From Tritrichomonas foetus (lineage: Eukaryota > Parabasalia > Tritrichomonadida > Tritrichomonadidae): a stretch of 64,000 nucleotides of DNA. The stretch is from the NCBI GenBank assembly GCA_001839685.1, contig MLAK01000698.1:1-64000 (forward strand), read 5' to 3'. The translations under genes and the position numbers were made by a program. This document shows, one piece after another, positions 47,830 to 58,053 of this stretch (position 1 is its first letter; every line of letters begins with the position of its first letter). The notes beneath the pieces are model-generated. The model did not search any database and was not told where the DNA came from. It worked only from the letters and a program-made list of their open reading frames with translations.

Positions 47830-49659
47830 TTATGATTGAGCTTTCTTCAAGTTGCTTTTTGATAACCAACATCGCATTAAAGGGCGTGAAGAAGGTGCTT
47901 CCAAATGAAAAACAGGAGAGGTTTTTGTCATTCTGGAATTTTCTGTATTCAATCGAGTTATTTTCCTAATTTTTTGGAAAGAATGCATTTTAGCATGAAT
48001 TGGATGATTCAAAGGAATGATTGGATTTGCATTCACAAAAATAGACTTGAAAACTTGCGACATTGGTGATACAAGTGGTGGTAATTTTTGTTTGCGTGGT
48101 TTCTGCTTCATTGTAAAAGGTAAAAAGAAACATACATTTTCACGTCGAATAATTGGAGTCTGATCAACTTCACAAACTTCGAGTGCTTCTCCATTATTTG
48201 CCATTAAAACAGCCGATGGCTCATCATTTTGATTTATTCCTGAATAAACCGAATTTATTCTTCCATCCAAATAAGAACAAACACTTCCATCTTCTTCATT
48301 ACAACTTCGAATGATCATTGTTATGTAATTATCATCAAAAAACTTATCAACAAACTCAGATGAGCTAATTAATTTGTCATTTGCATCAAAGAAAAGTTCT
48401 TGTGCAATTTTATCGTCATAAGAAACTAAAGAAAATCTGTCAACATTTTCCAGAGATTCCATAGATGATGGAATTGAATGACTAATACAAAAAAAACATG
48501 ATGCAATTTTGGCGGCAAGCGGAATCGATGAAAATAAACAAGAAAAAAAAGGATCAAGTGTTTCACAACTGTCTGGGTGGCAAATGAGACATGTGTTTTC
48601 GACATTGACGCTTGCAGATTCATTAAGTGGTCGCATGATTGGCTGACTGCTATTATTTCCAGCGTGGTTGATTCTCATGTAAAAATTACAATTATTGTTA
48701 TTCAGACTTGAGTAATTTCTGCTGTTTAAATTAATTTTATCATCATTTTTCGTTTCGTTTTTGATTGGATTATTATTCATATTTCTATTCACATTTGGGT
48801 TTTCATTTAAGCTTAAATTATTATTGTTATTTTTATTGTCAGTTTGAGAATTATCAGGAAAAATAAAACCATTATTGTTTTGAGCATTTGCATTAACATT
48901 ATATAAATTATTATTCAAATTATGATTTAGGTTACTATTTAAATCATTATTTAAATTATTATTCAAATTTTGATTTAAATCATTATTTAAATTATTATTT
49001 AGGTTACTATTTAAATTATTGTTTAAATTATGATTTAAATCATTATTTAAATTACTATTTAGGTTACTATTTAAATTATTGTTTAAATCATTATTTAAAT
49101 TATTCAAATTATTATTTAGGTTATTATTCAAATTATTATTTAAATTAATATTCTTATTATTTTGGTTGGATTGGAAAGAATAATTATCTGGATTCATATA
49201 TCGGGAATTTTCTTTTTCTGAAAGCGAGTTTGATGGGGAAAAATAATTTCGTAATTTTGAATATGCAAAACTGCAAGAAAATTCGTTTCTTCCCCGAATG
49301 AGAAAAATATGGCGAGGAAAAATGACCTTCATTGTGAGAATCAGCATCAGGCATTCGAGAGAAAAATCATCTGAGCCAATGACATTTCCGAGAAAAAGGT
49401 AAGATGTGGCCGGCGGTAATCCAAACTCATCAAATATCTTGTAAATGCGGAAAATGGAGCCCCCAACATTACCGACAATGCAGAGGGGACAAATAAGGTC
49501 GAGGATGTTTGGTTCGGACTGAAATGTTTGAATGCTTGATAATAGAATATGTCGTAATCGTTCATTCTCGAGAACAGGAAGGCGAACGTTTGAAGGAGAA
49601 GAAAGGGATGCGTGCATCATCTGGACGTGGGTATAAAGAACTTCCTCGAATTCGTCCAT
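47830..49659 (-). CDS. PPP-family pseudophosphatase with Asn-repeat insert
   Basis: In this 609-residue protein residues about 35-150 follow the PPP phosphatase fold, but the signature residues are changed. GDVHG reads GNVGG, GDYVDRG reads GNVIGSD and RGNHE reads RGRNE. These Asp, His and Asn residues bind the two metal ions, so activity should be lost. Residues about 165-345 are an Asn-rich insert, largely tetrapeptide LNNN/LNND units. After it the phosphatase-like fold seems to resume (SIPLAAKIASCFFCISHS, matching the HGG region without the His-Gly-Gly). The C-terminus is basic and Ser/Pro-rich. A regulatory decoy or scaffold for phosphatase partners is a reasonable inference. Confidence 0.8.
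   Translation of the reverse strand: MDEFEEVLYTHVQMMHASLSSPSNVRLPVLENERLRHILLSSIQTFQSEPNILDLICPLCIVGNVGGSIFRIYKIFDEFGLPPATSYLFLGNVIGSDDFSLECLMLILTMKVIFPRHIFLIRGRNEFSCSFAYSKLRNYFSPSNSLSEKENSRYMNPDNYSFQSNQNNKNINLNNNLNNNLNNNLNNLNNDLNNNLNSNLNSNLNNDLNHNLNNNLNSNLNNNLNNDLNQNLNNNLNNDLNSNLNHNLNNNLYNVNANAQNNNGFIFPDNSQTDNKNNNNNLSLNENPNVNRNMNNNPIKNETKNDDKINLNSRNYSSLNNNNCNFYMRINHAGNNSSQPIMRPLNESASVNVENTCLICHPDSCETLDPFFSCLFSSIPLAAKIASCFFCISHSIPSSMESLENVDRFSLVSYDDKIAQELFFDANDKLISSSEFVDKFFDDNYITMIIRSCNEEDGSVCSYLDGRINSVYSGINQNDEPSAVLMANNGEALEVCEVDQTPIIRRENVCFFLPFTMKQKPRKQKLPPLVSPMSQVFKSIFVNANPIIPLNHPIHAKMHSFQKIRKITRLNTENSRMTKTSPVFHLEAPSSRPLMRCWLSKSNLKKAQS
48900..49150. repeat. 12-bp coding microsatellite (LNNN repeats)
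   Basis: About twenty imperfect 12-bp units, based on TTATTTAAATTA with related forms, encode Leu-Asn-Asn-Asn/Asp/Ser/His tetrapeptides in the phosphatase-like protein. The reading frame is kept throughout, so copy-number change in whole units would lengthen or shorten the insert without a frameshift. Confidence 0.85.
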
Positions 49660-50104
49660 TTTTGATGATGACTTTCTGATAACTCAGGTTGAAAAACTTT
49701 TTGATAATTTTTATATAATTGTCATATTAACTTTTTATTTTATTATTTCGATGGCAGATTTTTATCACAACAATTCTGAAGAATATATTGGATCCGAAAT
49801 TGATGTGAAATATCTTGATACCAAAATTGATTTTTGCAATTTTTCAATATTTTTTAAATACTATTAATATTAATTGTTATTAATTAGTTAATATTATCCA
49901 TGAAAATTTTCAAAATGATAGGATATCTGTAGAATTCATTAAAATCAATGAAAACCGTAACCATATTCTTTCCCAATTTTTAAATGATGCTATTTCTAAG
50001 TATTAGACCATATATACACAGAAAAAAGTTATGGAAGTATGGAAATATTTCATCTGGCAAATTTCTTCATATGTGGTGAAATCATGGTGAAATGATTTCA
50101 TTGA
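49660..50104. other. divergent promoter region
   Basis: 445 bp of AT-rich spacer. AAAAAGTT-type blocks occur near the phosphatase-like start (about 49693) and the Rab start (about 50022). No gene is seen. Confidence 0.4.
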
Positions 50105-50692
50105 ATGACAACTCGAGCAAAAATTGTCTTCATTGGAAATACAGAAGTTGGCAAAACTTCATTAATCCAACAATATATTGATAAAAATGTGGATGATATC
50201 CAATCCACAGTTTCTGCAGCATATTCACAAGTTGAAATCGAATGTGATTCAGCAGTTGTCACTCTTGATGTCTGGGATACAGCCGGACAAGAAAAATTCA
50301 GATCTATGGGAACAATGTATTACCATAATGCAGATATTGCTGTTGCTGTTTTTGATGTCACTTCACCACAATCTTTTGATGATCTTGAAAAATGGATTCA
50401 ATCGTTTAAAGAACATTCAAAAAGTGACTATGTAGTTATTGTTGGAAATAAAATTGATTTACCGAATGAACTTCATAAAGTTACTCAAGAAGATGCCGAA
50501 AATTGGGCAGCAGAGCAAAATTGTGAATGCTTCTTCACTTCTGCCACTACGGGCGAAAATGTAAATGAGCTGTTTGAAAACATTGGCAAAAAAGTCGCTG
50601 AAGGAAATTATATTGTGCATAGTTATGAAAGAGAAGAGGCTCAAAAACTAGATGATGAAAAAAGTGGAAATGAGTCTTTGCCATGCTGTTGA
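50105..50692 (+). CDS. Rab-family small GTPase
   Basis: This 195-residue protein has all GTPase motifs: P-loop GNTEVGKTS, switch II WDTAGQEKFRSM, NKID (GNKIDLP) and the SAT loop (TSATTGENV). The switch I region (STVSAAYSQ) lacks the usual Thr-Ile-Gly wording but keeps a Thr/Ser suitable for magnesium. It ends in CC, a double-geranylgeranylation site, so it should cycle on and off a membrane and direct vesicle traffic. The sequence is nearest Rab5/Rab22-like proteins in style (YYHNADIAVAVFDVT), but I do not assign a subgroup. Confidence 0.93.
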   Translation: MTTRAKIVFIGNTEVGKTSLIQQYIDKNVDDIQSTVSAAYSQVEIECDSAVVTLDVWDTAGQEKFRSMGTMYYHNADIAVAVFDVTSPQSFDDLEKWIQSFKEHSKSDYVVIVGNKIDLPNELHKVTQEDAENWAAEQNCECFFTSATTGENVNELFENIGKKVAEGNYIVHSYEREEAQKLDDEKSGNESLPCC

Positions 50693-50996
50693 GGAAATCA
50701 ATTTAAATTTCAATTTCTTTGTGAAATAAATTGAAGGTAAAAATAGGATTTGTTTAAATATATGAAACTCAGAGTGATGTTATTACAATTGATTTCCACT
50801 TTGATGTTAAAGATCTTTTCGAATACTTAATTTCTTTTGATATTATATTAATCTCTGTTTTCATTCCGATAGTCCTAAAATTCGTATAAAATAGTAAATT
50901 ATTTTTTAATAATTTTAGTTTATTCGAAAATCTTAAAAAAACAATAATAAGTGAACATTCTATTAAATAAAGTTATTATCTTCATTAAAAAATATA
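50693..50996. other. AT-rich convergent spacer
   Basis: About 300 bp between the convergent Rab and TOR genes. No gene or repeat is seen. Confidence 0.4.
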
Positions 50997-53900
50997 TTAC
51001 CAGAATGGGAACCATCCATTATATAGTTTTGCAAGATTAAAAATATTTGTCGCACTTTCTATAAGTCTATCAGCCTGTTCTTCAACACCTAAAGTTACAC
51101 CTTCTTCGAAATCCCTTCCCATAAGTTTCTTCTTCACTCTGTCTCTAACTTCAGCATTAGACACTTCATCACCAAAGTAGTCATCCCATTCACCCCTTTC
51201 AACCTCAAATGTCGATTTTGATGTACTTCTGTAAAGTGTTCCCATGCTAACATTCTTGATACTGTGAATGACTGAATTGCTTCGTTTCATTGAAAATCCA
51301 AATTGTGAATTTTCATCTTCGACTTGATTCACACGCGCCTCTTCAATTAAATTATCTGGATCAACAAGCGGTTCTTGAACGAAAATGGCCAAAACCATTA
51401 AAAGCACACGTCTGTTATCTCTTAGCATTTGTGACATTGTTATAAAAGTATTTCTAAATGGTCCATCAACTCCAGTAATTCCCATAGCCCGAACCATCAT
51501 TCTTGTAAGCCTAAATGGTACTATTTCTGGCTTATATGGACGAGTTGCAGCACGTTCGAAGGAATCACCAAAATCAATATGAACAACTTTTCCAGTGAAT
51601 CTGTCCATAAGTAAGTTTGATGGATGTCGATCACCAAGACCAATTATGTATCCAACTATAGACATAACAGCATTTGAAATTGCAAATGTATTTGTTTGTT
51701 TCATCCAAATTTCAGCATTCTCTGCTTTAAGCCACATAAAGTTTGATATTTCAGTATCTGGAACCATTTTACAGATTTTTAGAATTACCTGCATTCTTTG
51801 AACAGGAAGTAAATCATCAATTCTGGGTGTTGAAAGCTTTTCAATTAATTCAAATTCACCCATAGGCTGCCTTCCATGAAGTTTCCGCATTTGTTCAACG
51901 ATTGCTTTAAGTGTATCTGTACCTTTAACCCATTGAACAAGACCATGGAAAAGTGAAAGTGGAATAACTGACATTGTCTGAATGAGTTGCGCATTATTTA
52001 CAGTTTCTTTCTTGACAAGAGAATTAATAAGTTTAAAGAATTGCATTAGACGTTCATCCAAACGAAGGTCTTCATGACCCTTAAGCAAATATTGATAGAA
52101 GTTTCCATCATCACCTTTAATACAAACATTTTTAGGTTGTTGCCTTGTTGCATAAACGCCAAGCTGACCAACAAAGTAATGAATTTTGATTAAATTTTTA
52201 TTCGGTTTATAAGTTCCAGGAACAGCAATATTAAATGATGATTTATTAACAAGCTCTTCAGAGATACTACTTAATTGAATGAATTCTTTACTACTTGTGT
52301 CTCGTTCAAGATCATTCATCATTTGATAACTTATTTGTGTCAGTGTTCCCCATGTTATGTTTGATGGCCGATCATTATACTTAGCTAAAGCTTGTTGCAA
52401 TGTTTGTAAATATTCGCCATACTCAAAAAGATATTGTTGATGCATAACACATTTTGGATTTTTATCATCTCCTCCTGTAAATATAGATGAAATTATTTTA
52501 AGAGCTTCTTCACGATCGTTTCTATCAATGAAATTGACAGCATCTTGTAATTTCGCTAATGTTTTCTCATACCAGGTGACAGCAGCACGCAATAAAACAT
52601 CTCGAATGAGTTTAACCTCATTTGCGATTTCAGGCTCCTTTTGTCTGAAATCTTGAAGGAGCTCTGATGCTTTATGTGCTCGACTTTTAACTTTACTGTG
52701 TTCAACAACATGAATAGAAAAGATAATGGCATGATAATGCTTCTCAAGTAAATTCAAAATTAAATCATATACAAATTTGGCAACATTTTCAGAGGGATGT
52801 GAAATTTGAATCAGAATTTGTGGAAATGCTTGCAATAAAAGTGCAGGTGGTAAATTAGAAATGAATTTATTGGTACTTTCAAATACTGCACCGCGATTAG
52901 CATGTTCAAAGAAGAGGTTAAGAAGTTGTGCAACATCTGGAAATTCAGGAGATAAGCGAATACATTCATTTAATGCAGTAATTGAGTTGTTAATATATTT
53001 TTCTGCATTTCTTTTATCAAGAGGAATCAATGCAGAATTAACTGAAGCCCATTTACGAAGAATATTAACACGAACAACATCAGAGATTAAGTTTTTCATG
53101 ATATGATTTGAAAATAATAATCCCGAACGCCATGATGTTGTCTTATTGAAACTTTTATTCGAAGTTAATGGATCAAATGGTAAGCAATTATATGAGGCTT
53201 GCATTTTTGGTGATGAAACTGCGGAATGACCAGTTTTAATGAGTTTAACAGTTCGTTTAAGGATTTTATAAGCTTTAGTCAACATATTCATTGTATCATC
53301 AGATTCAAGAAGCCATTGCGCATAGAAGAAATTGGCCCTTGTCTTTAAATCAGGTCCAATGTTTTCAACAAGTTCCTCAATTTCTTCTAATGCTTTTGCT
53401 TTTTCTCCAATATTCCATTTTGCAACAACATTACAAAGTCTATCAAGATCAGGTGAACTATTAGGATCATAGTTCGGAAAGATCATATCAAAGGCATTTG
53501 TATGGATTTTTGTACCAAGTGAAACAGATTTTAATTGGAAAAATTGGATCAAAGATTTTGTTCTTTTCCCAGTGACAAGCAAACGATTACCAATTAATTC
53601 AAACCATAATTCGAAATCTTTTGGCGCAGTTTTAAGACGTTCATCCCACAAGTTTTCAATTTTAGTTCGTTGGTCAGTATAAGATAACCAGTTTTTCATT
53701 TCAACAATTTCTATTAATTGTTGAGAAACTAACATCATTTCTCGATGTATTCTATGTTTATCTTCCCAGAATGTGAAAGGCTGAGAAGCAAGTAAAGAAA
53801 ATCCGTGATCAACACATTGATCAACTTTATCCCAGTCACCATTATGAAGGGAATTAAGTGCATTTAAAAGATTACAGTCAATTGATCCAATCGGTGAATA

Positions 53901-56900
53901 ATCAAGGACACGATTCAATTCGTCCCATTTCCCTAAATGAATTGCAGCCTCAGCAAAATATTGTGATACTTTTTGCTTTTGATGTTTTTTCTGGATATCA
54001 AAAATAGGTAAGAATCCAATTAAATCATTCCATTTAGCAAGTTTTGATAATGTTTCTAAAAGACCTACAAAATAATTTGGATCTTTCGTTTTTGTATAAA
54101 GTTCTTTAAATGGAGCTTCAGCACGATCCCACATTCTTAATTTTGTAAAAAGCTTTGTTTCATTGAGTCCTTTCATATTCATAAAGAACTTTTGCCAAAC
54201 TGCAACAGCGCTTGTCCAATCACTAAGTTGAAGATAAACTTCAATCATTTTTAGGACATCTTCAGGTTGAGGTTTCTTTACTCTTTCAAATAATTTCAAT
54301 GCAAATGTATAGCATCCGTATCGAATGCATGCGTTAATTACATCTCGCATTGGTATTTCTAGTGGATGTTCAATTTTATCCATAAATACAAGCAAGTCAA
54401 GTACATCACGAACAACTGTATCATAACGTTCATCAGCTAGCAAAAGTTGATGAATAGAATTAGTTACAAGTTGACGACTGCTTTCACTCATCTTTTGCCA
54501 GCATGAGAAGAAAGCAGGCCTGAACAGTCTTTTTGCAAGAGCTGGAGAAACATTAGCAATTGTTTGACAAGCTCGAATTGGTGATGATGGACTACTTGAA
54601 ATAACAGTAAGAATGAGTGAATTCATCCAACTCTCAAGATGCCTAACAAGACCAAGATTTGGTGTTACAGCTCTTGAAATAACAGATTCTTCACTGAAAA
54701 TGTGTGATTTTTCAGGTGTTGATGTAGCTTTCTTTTTCAAAAAGTGTGGTGCTGGTGGGGTAACACGTTTTGTTGCTTCTTCAACTGACAAAGAAAATTC
54801 TGGAATTAAATGTTCTTCAAATAGCATCTTTGTTGTTGATTCACCACCTCGAATAATTAAAGCATAAGCTAATTGGAGTGCAGCTTCGCGGCTATTTGTT
54901 GAAATTCCATATTTAAGTGCACGAAAAACAGGACCAATGCAAAAGAAAACATCAACTTTATCAACAAGAACACGGAGTGTTTCAAGAGCCATTGTTCGAA
55001 TAACATTCAAAGTTTGTTCACATACAACAGCATCACATACTTGGAGAACAATCATTGAACGAAAATCTGTTGCGAATTGTCCTAAAATAGAAAATGCTTC
55101 CAAAACTCTTCTACAAACATCCTTTTTACGAGTTTTGGCATCATCTAAACAACGTACAAGTAAAGAAACTGTATCTGATGTGTATGGGGAAAATCCATTT
55201 CCAAGTGCTTCAAGAAAAGCTAAAACTAAATCAAGTGAATAAAGTGTGAATTCGTCATTAAAATGATCTTTAGTTATTTCAAGAGCTCTTGAAACAAATG
55301 GAGAAATATTAAGAGTTGAAGTTTTTACAAGTTTCGTAAAAAGTGAAATAAAATCTTTTTTCTGTTCGCTTTGAGATGTTTCAATTACTTCTAATAAACG
55401 TGTAGCAAGTGAATCAAAGAAAACTAAATAAGACATTCTAGGATTGGACAGTATTTCGACCAAAGCTGCTGCTGTATCATAATATAATTCTCTTTGCGAT
55501 TCATCTTGGAATATTTCAAGAAGTGAAGATGAAACAAAAGATAAATTATATTGTTCAATAGTAGATGAGTTAAGTAATAAAGAATCATCAACAAATCCTT
55601 CAATATCTCTTCCAGGTTGGAAAAATTGTCTCGCCAAGTTATCATCTACATTTTTCGGTGATTCACATGATTTTAGTGGTGGTTTTTGATGAACATCAAG
55701 AACACCAATCGTACCAACAACCTTAAAAATAGCAATTCTGATTTTTCTTGATCGAGTTTCAGCAAGTAATGTTGTACAGGCTCCTAAAATTTCTGTTGAT
55801 TCTGTTCTAATTTCCACTGTTGATGCTTGTGGTGATAAAAGTACTTGAAATGTATGTAAAATGGATAATACTAAGTTACGATGACTTTGTGTATGCAAAT
55901 GTGAACATAACAGATGAATAATAACTTGAGCATATTGACTCACAGAATCTTGATCATATGGTGCAATTATTGCTAAAGAATTAATGACACCAATTTGAAT
56001 ATCAATTACAGAATTTTGTTCAATGAAATTTTGATAAGTTTTTAGATTATATTCCGGCGATAAAACATTTTCTAATGTCAGAATTAAAGACTTAGAAAAT
56101 GTTTTAACAATATTTAAGGAGGCTTTTACTAAATATGGAAGTAATTTTGCGGATTTCGCTTGTTGTCTAATTGATGGAATTTTCTGAAAGACAAAGAAAT
56201 AATCCAGTAGTTCAACTCTAGTTATTGAAGTAACAGCTATTGGATTAAAATTTGCTAATTTAGCTAAAATTTTCAAAGTAATTTTTCGAACTTTATTTGA
56301 ATCATCATTTAAAAAGATTTTATAATAATTCAAAAAACAAGTTGATGCAAATTCTTTTGTACAATTATTTTCTATTACTTTTAGAAATGAGTGTCTGACA
56401 ATTGTACTTTGATCTAAAGTAGCTTTGGCCAATAATTTTCGAATAAGCGAAGTTTTATCAAGTTCTGGAAGTGATTTGGACAAATTAAAAATGGCTGCAG
56501 CTGAAGCACAACGAACTCGAAGATTTTGGCTGTTTGTTTGTTCAATTACTAACTTAAAAAGAGCTAAATGATCTAAAAATATGGATGGATCCATTTCAGA
56601 AATTAAATGTAAAGAAGTAATTGGATCAATTGTTAATTTCGATTCAATTAATTGACTTAAATCACGCTTTTTATCATCTGAAAAAATATCAGGTATTGAA
56701 GATATTTTTACAAAAAACAATTTGAAATTATTTGTAATCGGTGCTGATACCAAAATATTAAAATTAGTCTGGAAAAATTCATTTAATTGTTCATAAAAAG
56801 TTGGTAAAAATTGCTCCAACAGGCGAAAAGCAGCATCATAAAATTTCATTCGAATTAAAGTATTTGAAATCATCTTAATATTATTTAATTCAGGCTCCAT

Positions 56901-57986
56901 TAAATTTGGAACAGCTTTACATAAATCACAAAGACCGTTAACTGTTTCTAAAGGATCATATAATAAGGTTTGTTTGGCACGATCCATTATTGTTAATGCA
57001 AAAATTTCAGAAAATTGCTTTGGATCAGCTTTTGCAAGTGAAACGGCACACTTGAAAGCAGCAATTCTGACATATTCCGGACAATCTTGACTTGATGTTG
57101 ATTGTCTTATCAAATCACTAATTTCGAGAAAATCTTTAATGAAATAATCAGGACATAATTGAGTTATTTCAGTCAAAATTAATAAACCTGCACAATATTT
57201 TAATGAATTTCCAAAATTTAGAAGTCTCATCGAAAGCTCACTTAAGAAATCTAAATAACTTTCCAGTTCGCCTCTTCCATATCTTAAAATTGATCTTGTT
57301 GTTAAAGATATTGCTTTTGCAGTTGATTTTAAAACAGAAAGTTTTGGGAAAGGCAAACTAATCAAATGCCAAATTGATGTTTTTATCGTCGGAATAAAAA
57401 AAATGATGGAGTTTCCGGCGTTTTCTGAAAGAGAACATAAAAGTGATGAAGCAGCAAGAAGACGCTGTCTTCGTCCTTTGACAGTTATCCAACCAACTAT
57501 TCGCTTGAAAAGATGAGACACATAATGTGTCTGATCTGTATCAGGGTGGTGAACGAGTCGTCCGGCTATATAACTAGTGAATTTTACATATTCGTCTTCT
57601 TTTTGTGGAATCAATTTATCGAAAATATGAGTGAGCTGATCAAACTTGCGATAACCGAGTCTGTGAAGCGACAAAACACCGATTGCTGCTCGCATGTCAC
57701 TTTGCGGTGTTGAAACAATAATAAGATCTTCGAGCATTTGTAAATATTTGTCGAAATAATCATTAATCGTGATGTTGCTCATTCGAATGACTTCTCGAAA
57801 AAATTCATGGTAGTAAACATCGAGTTCTTGAATCATTTCGCTGCATGTCGATCCAATTTCGATTGTAGATAAATTCATTTTGGCGAATATAAATTTTTTT
57901 TGAATTATTTTATCAGTTTTTGGGTTAACTTTTTGATGATAGATTGTGATGGCACTTATAATTTTTGATATATTTTGATTTGACAT
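50997..57986 (-). CDS. TOR: TOR protein kinase (PIKK family)
   Basis: This 2329-residue protein has the full TOR layout. Helical HEAT-type repeats run from about 30 to 1150, a FAT region from about 1180 to 1820, an FRB-like segment from about 1850 to 1950 (TWYEKTLAKLQDAV to NITWGTLTQISYQMM), a kinase domain from about 2020 to 2270, and a C-terminal FATC ending GWFPFW. The catalytic loop GLGDRHPSNLLMD and HIDFGDSFE are intact and match TOR better than ATM, ATR or DNA-PK. TOR controls growth and represses autophagy; Atg8 is in the same window. The longest frame starts at 57986, but a second ATG at 57878 is likely, because the first 36 residues are AT-driven and an AAAAAGTT block lies between. 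The FRB position of human Ser2035 does not appear to be Ser. Confidence 0.95.
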   Translation of the reverse strand: MSNQNISKIISAITIYHQKVNPKTDKIIQKKFIFAKMNLSTIEIGSTCSEMIQELDVYYHEFFREVIRMSNITINDYFDKYLQMLEDLIIVSTPQSDMRAAIGVLSLHRLGYRKFDQLTHIFDKLIPQKEDEYVKFTSYIAGRLVHHPDTDQTHYVSHLFKRIVGWITVKGRRQRLLAASSLLCSLSENAGNSIIFFIPTIKTSIWHLISLPFPKLSVLKSTAKAISLTTRSILRYGRGELESYLDFLSELSMRLLNFGNSLKYCAGLLILTEITQLCPDYFIKDFLEISDLIRQSTSSQDCPEYVRIAAFKCAVSLAKADPKQFSEIFALTIMDRAKQTLLYDPLETVNGLCDLCKAVPNLMEPELNNIKMISNTLIRMKFYDAAFRLLEQFLPTFYEQLNEFFQTNFNILVSAPITNNFKLFFVKISSIPDIFSDDKKRDLSQLIESKLTIDPITSLHLISEMDPSIFLDHLALFKLVIEQTNSQNLRVRCASAAAIFNLSKSLPELDKTSLIRKLLAKATLDQSTIVRHSFLKVIENNCTKEFASTCFLNYYKIFLNDDSNKVRKITLKILAKLANFNPIAVTSITRVELLDYFFVFQKIPSIRQQAKSAKLLPYLVKASLNIVKTFSKSLILTLENVLSPEYNLKTYQNFIEQNSVIDIQIGVINSLAIIAPYDQDSVSQYAQVIIHLLCSHLHTQSHRNLVLSILHTFQVLLSPQASTVEIRTESTEILGACTTLLAETRSRKIRIAIFKVVGTIGVLDVHQKPPLKSCESPKNVDDNLARQFFQPGRDIEGFVDDSLLLNSSTIEQYNLSFVSSSLLEIFQDESQRELYYDTAAALVEILSNPRMSYLVFFDSLATRLLEVIETSQSEQKKDFISLFTKLVKTSTLNISPFVSRALEITKDHFNDEFTLYSLDLVLAFLEALGNGFSPYTSDTVSLLVRCLDDAKTRKKDVCRRVLEAFSILGQFATDFRSMIVLQVCDAVVCEQTLNVIRTMALETLRVLVDKVDVFFCIGPVFRALKYGISTNSREAALQLAYALIIRGGESTTKMLFEEHLIPEFSLSVEEATKRVTPPAPHFLKKKATSTPEKSHIFSEESVISRAVTPNLGLVRHLESWMNSLILTVISSSPSSPIRACQTIANVSPALAKRLFRPAFFSCWQKMSESSRQLVTNSIHQLLLADERYDTVVRDVLDLLVFMDKIEHPLEIPMRDVINACIRYGCYTFALKLFERVKKPQPEDVLKMIEVYLQLSDWTSAVAVWQKFFMNMKGLNETKLFTKLRMWDRAEAPFKELYTKTKDPNYFVGLLETLSKLAKWNDLIGFLPIFDIQKKHQKQKVSQYFAEAAIHLGKWDELNRVLDYSPIGSIDCNLLNALNSLHNGDWDKVDQCVDHGFSLLASQPFTFWEDKHRIHREMMLVSQQLIEIVEMKNWLSYTDQRTKIENLWDERLKTAPKDFELWFELIGNRLLVTGKRTKSLIQFFQLKSVSLGTKIHTNAFDMIFPNYDPNSSPDLDRLCNVVAKWNIGEKAKALEEIEELVENIGPDLKTRANFFYAQWLLESDDTMNMLTKAYKILKRTVKLIKTGHSAVSSPKMQASYNCLPFDPLTSNKSFNKTTSWRSGLLFSNHIMKNLISDVVRVNILRKWASVNSALIPLDKRNAEKYINNSITALNECIRLSPEFPDVAQLLNLFFEHANRGAVFESTNKFISNLPPALLLQAFPQILIQISHPSENVAKFVYDLILNLLEKHYHAIIFSIHVVEHSKVKSRAHKASELLQDFRQKEPEIANEVKLIRDVLLRAAVTWYEKTLAKLQDAVNFIDRNDREEALKIISSIFTGGDDKNPKCVMHQQYLFEYGEYLQTLQQALAKYNDRPSNITWGTLTQISYQMMNDLERDTSSKEFIQLSSISEELVNKSSFNIAVPGTYKPNKNLIKIHYFVGQLGVYATRQQPKNVCIKGDDGNFYQYLLKGHEDLRLDERLMQFFKLINSLVKKETVNNAQLIQTMSVIPLSLFHGLVQWVKGTDTLKAIVEQMRKLHGRQPMGEFELIEKLSTPRIDDLLPVQRMQVILKICKMVPDTEISNFMWLKAENAEIWMKQTNTFAISNAVMSIVGYIIGLGDRHPSNLLMDRFTGKVVHIDFGDSFERAATRPYKPEIVPFRLTRMMVRAMGITGVDGPFRNTFITMSQMLRDNRRVLLMVLAIFVQEPLVDPDNLIEEARVNQVEDENSQFGFSMKRSNSVIHSIKNVSMGTLYRSTSKSTFEVERGEWDDYFGDEVSNAEVRDRVKKKLMGRDFEEGVTLGVEEQADRLIESATNIFNLAKLYNGWFPFW

Positions 57987-58009
57987 TCTGAAATTACTAG
58001 TTTTCCTCA

Positions 58010-58042
58010 GTCACTTTTTGAGACGAAGTCTCAAAAAGTGAC
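58010..58042. other. perfect 15-bp inverted repeat
   Basis: GTCACTTTTTGAGAC (58010-58024) and its exact complement (58028-58042) are separated by GAA. Outside, GTTTTCC and GGAAAAC extend the pairing after a small bulge. It lies 12 bp from the inverted-repeat element that starts at 58054, and shares the CACTTTTT core with that element's ends. It could be a nested transposon end, a cruciform, or the structured upstream region of the TOR gene. Confidence 0.75.
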
Positions 58043-58053
58043 CGGAAAACTAA

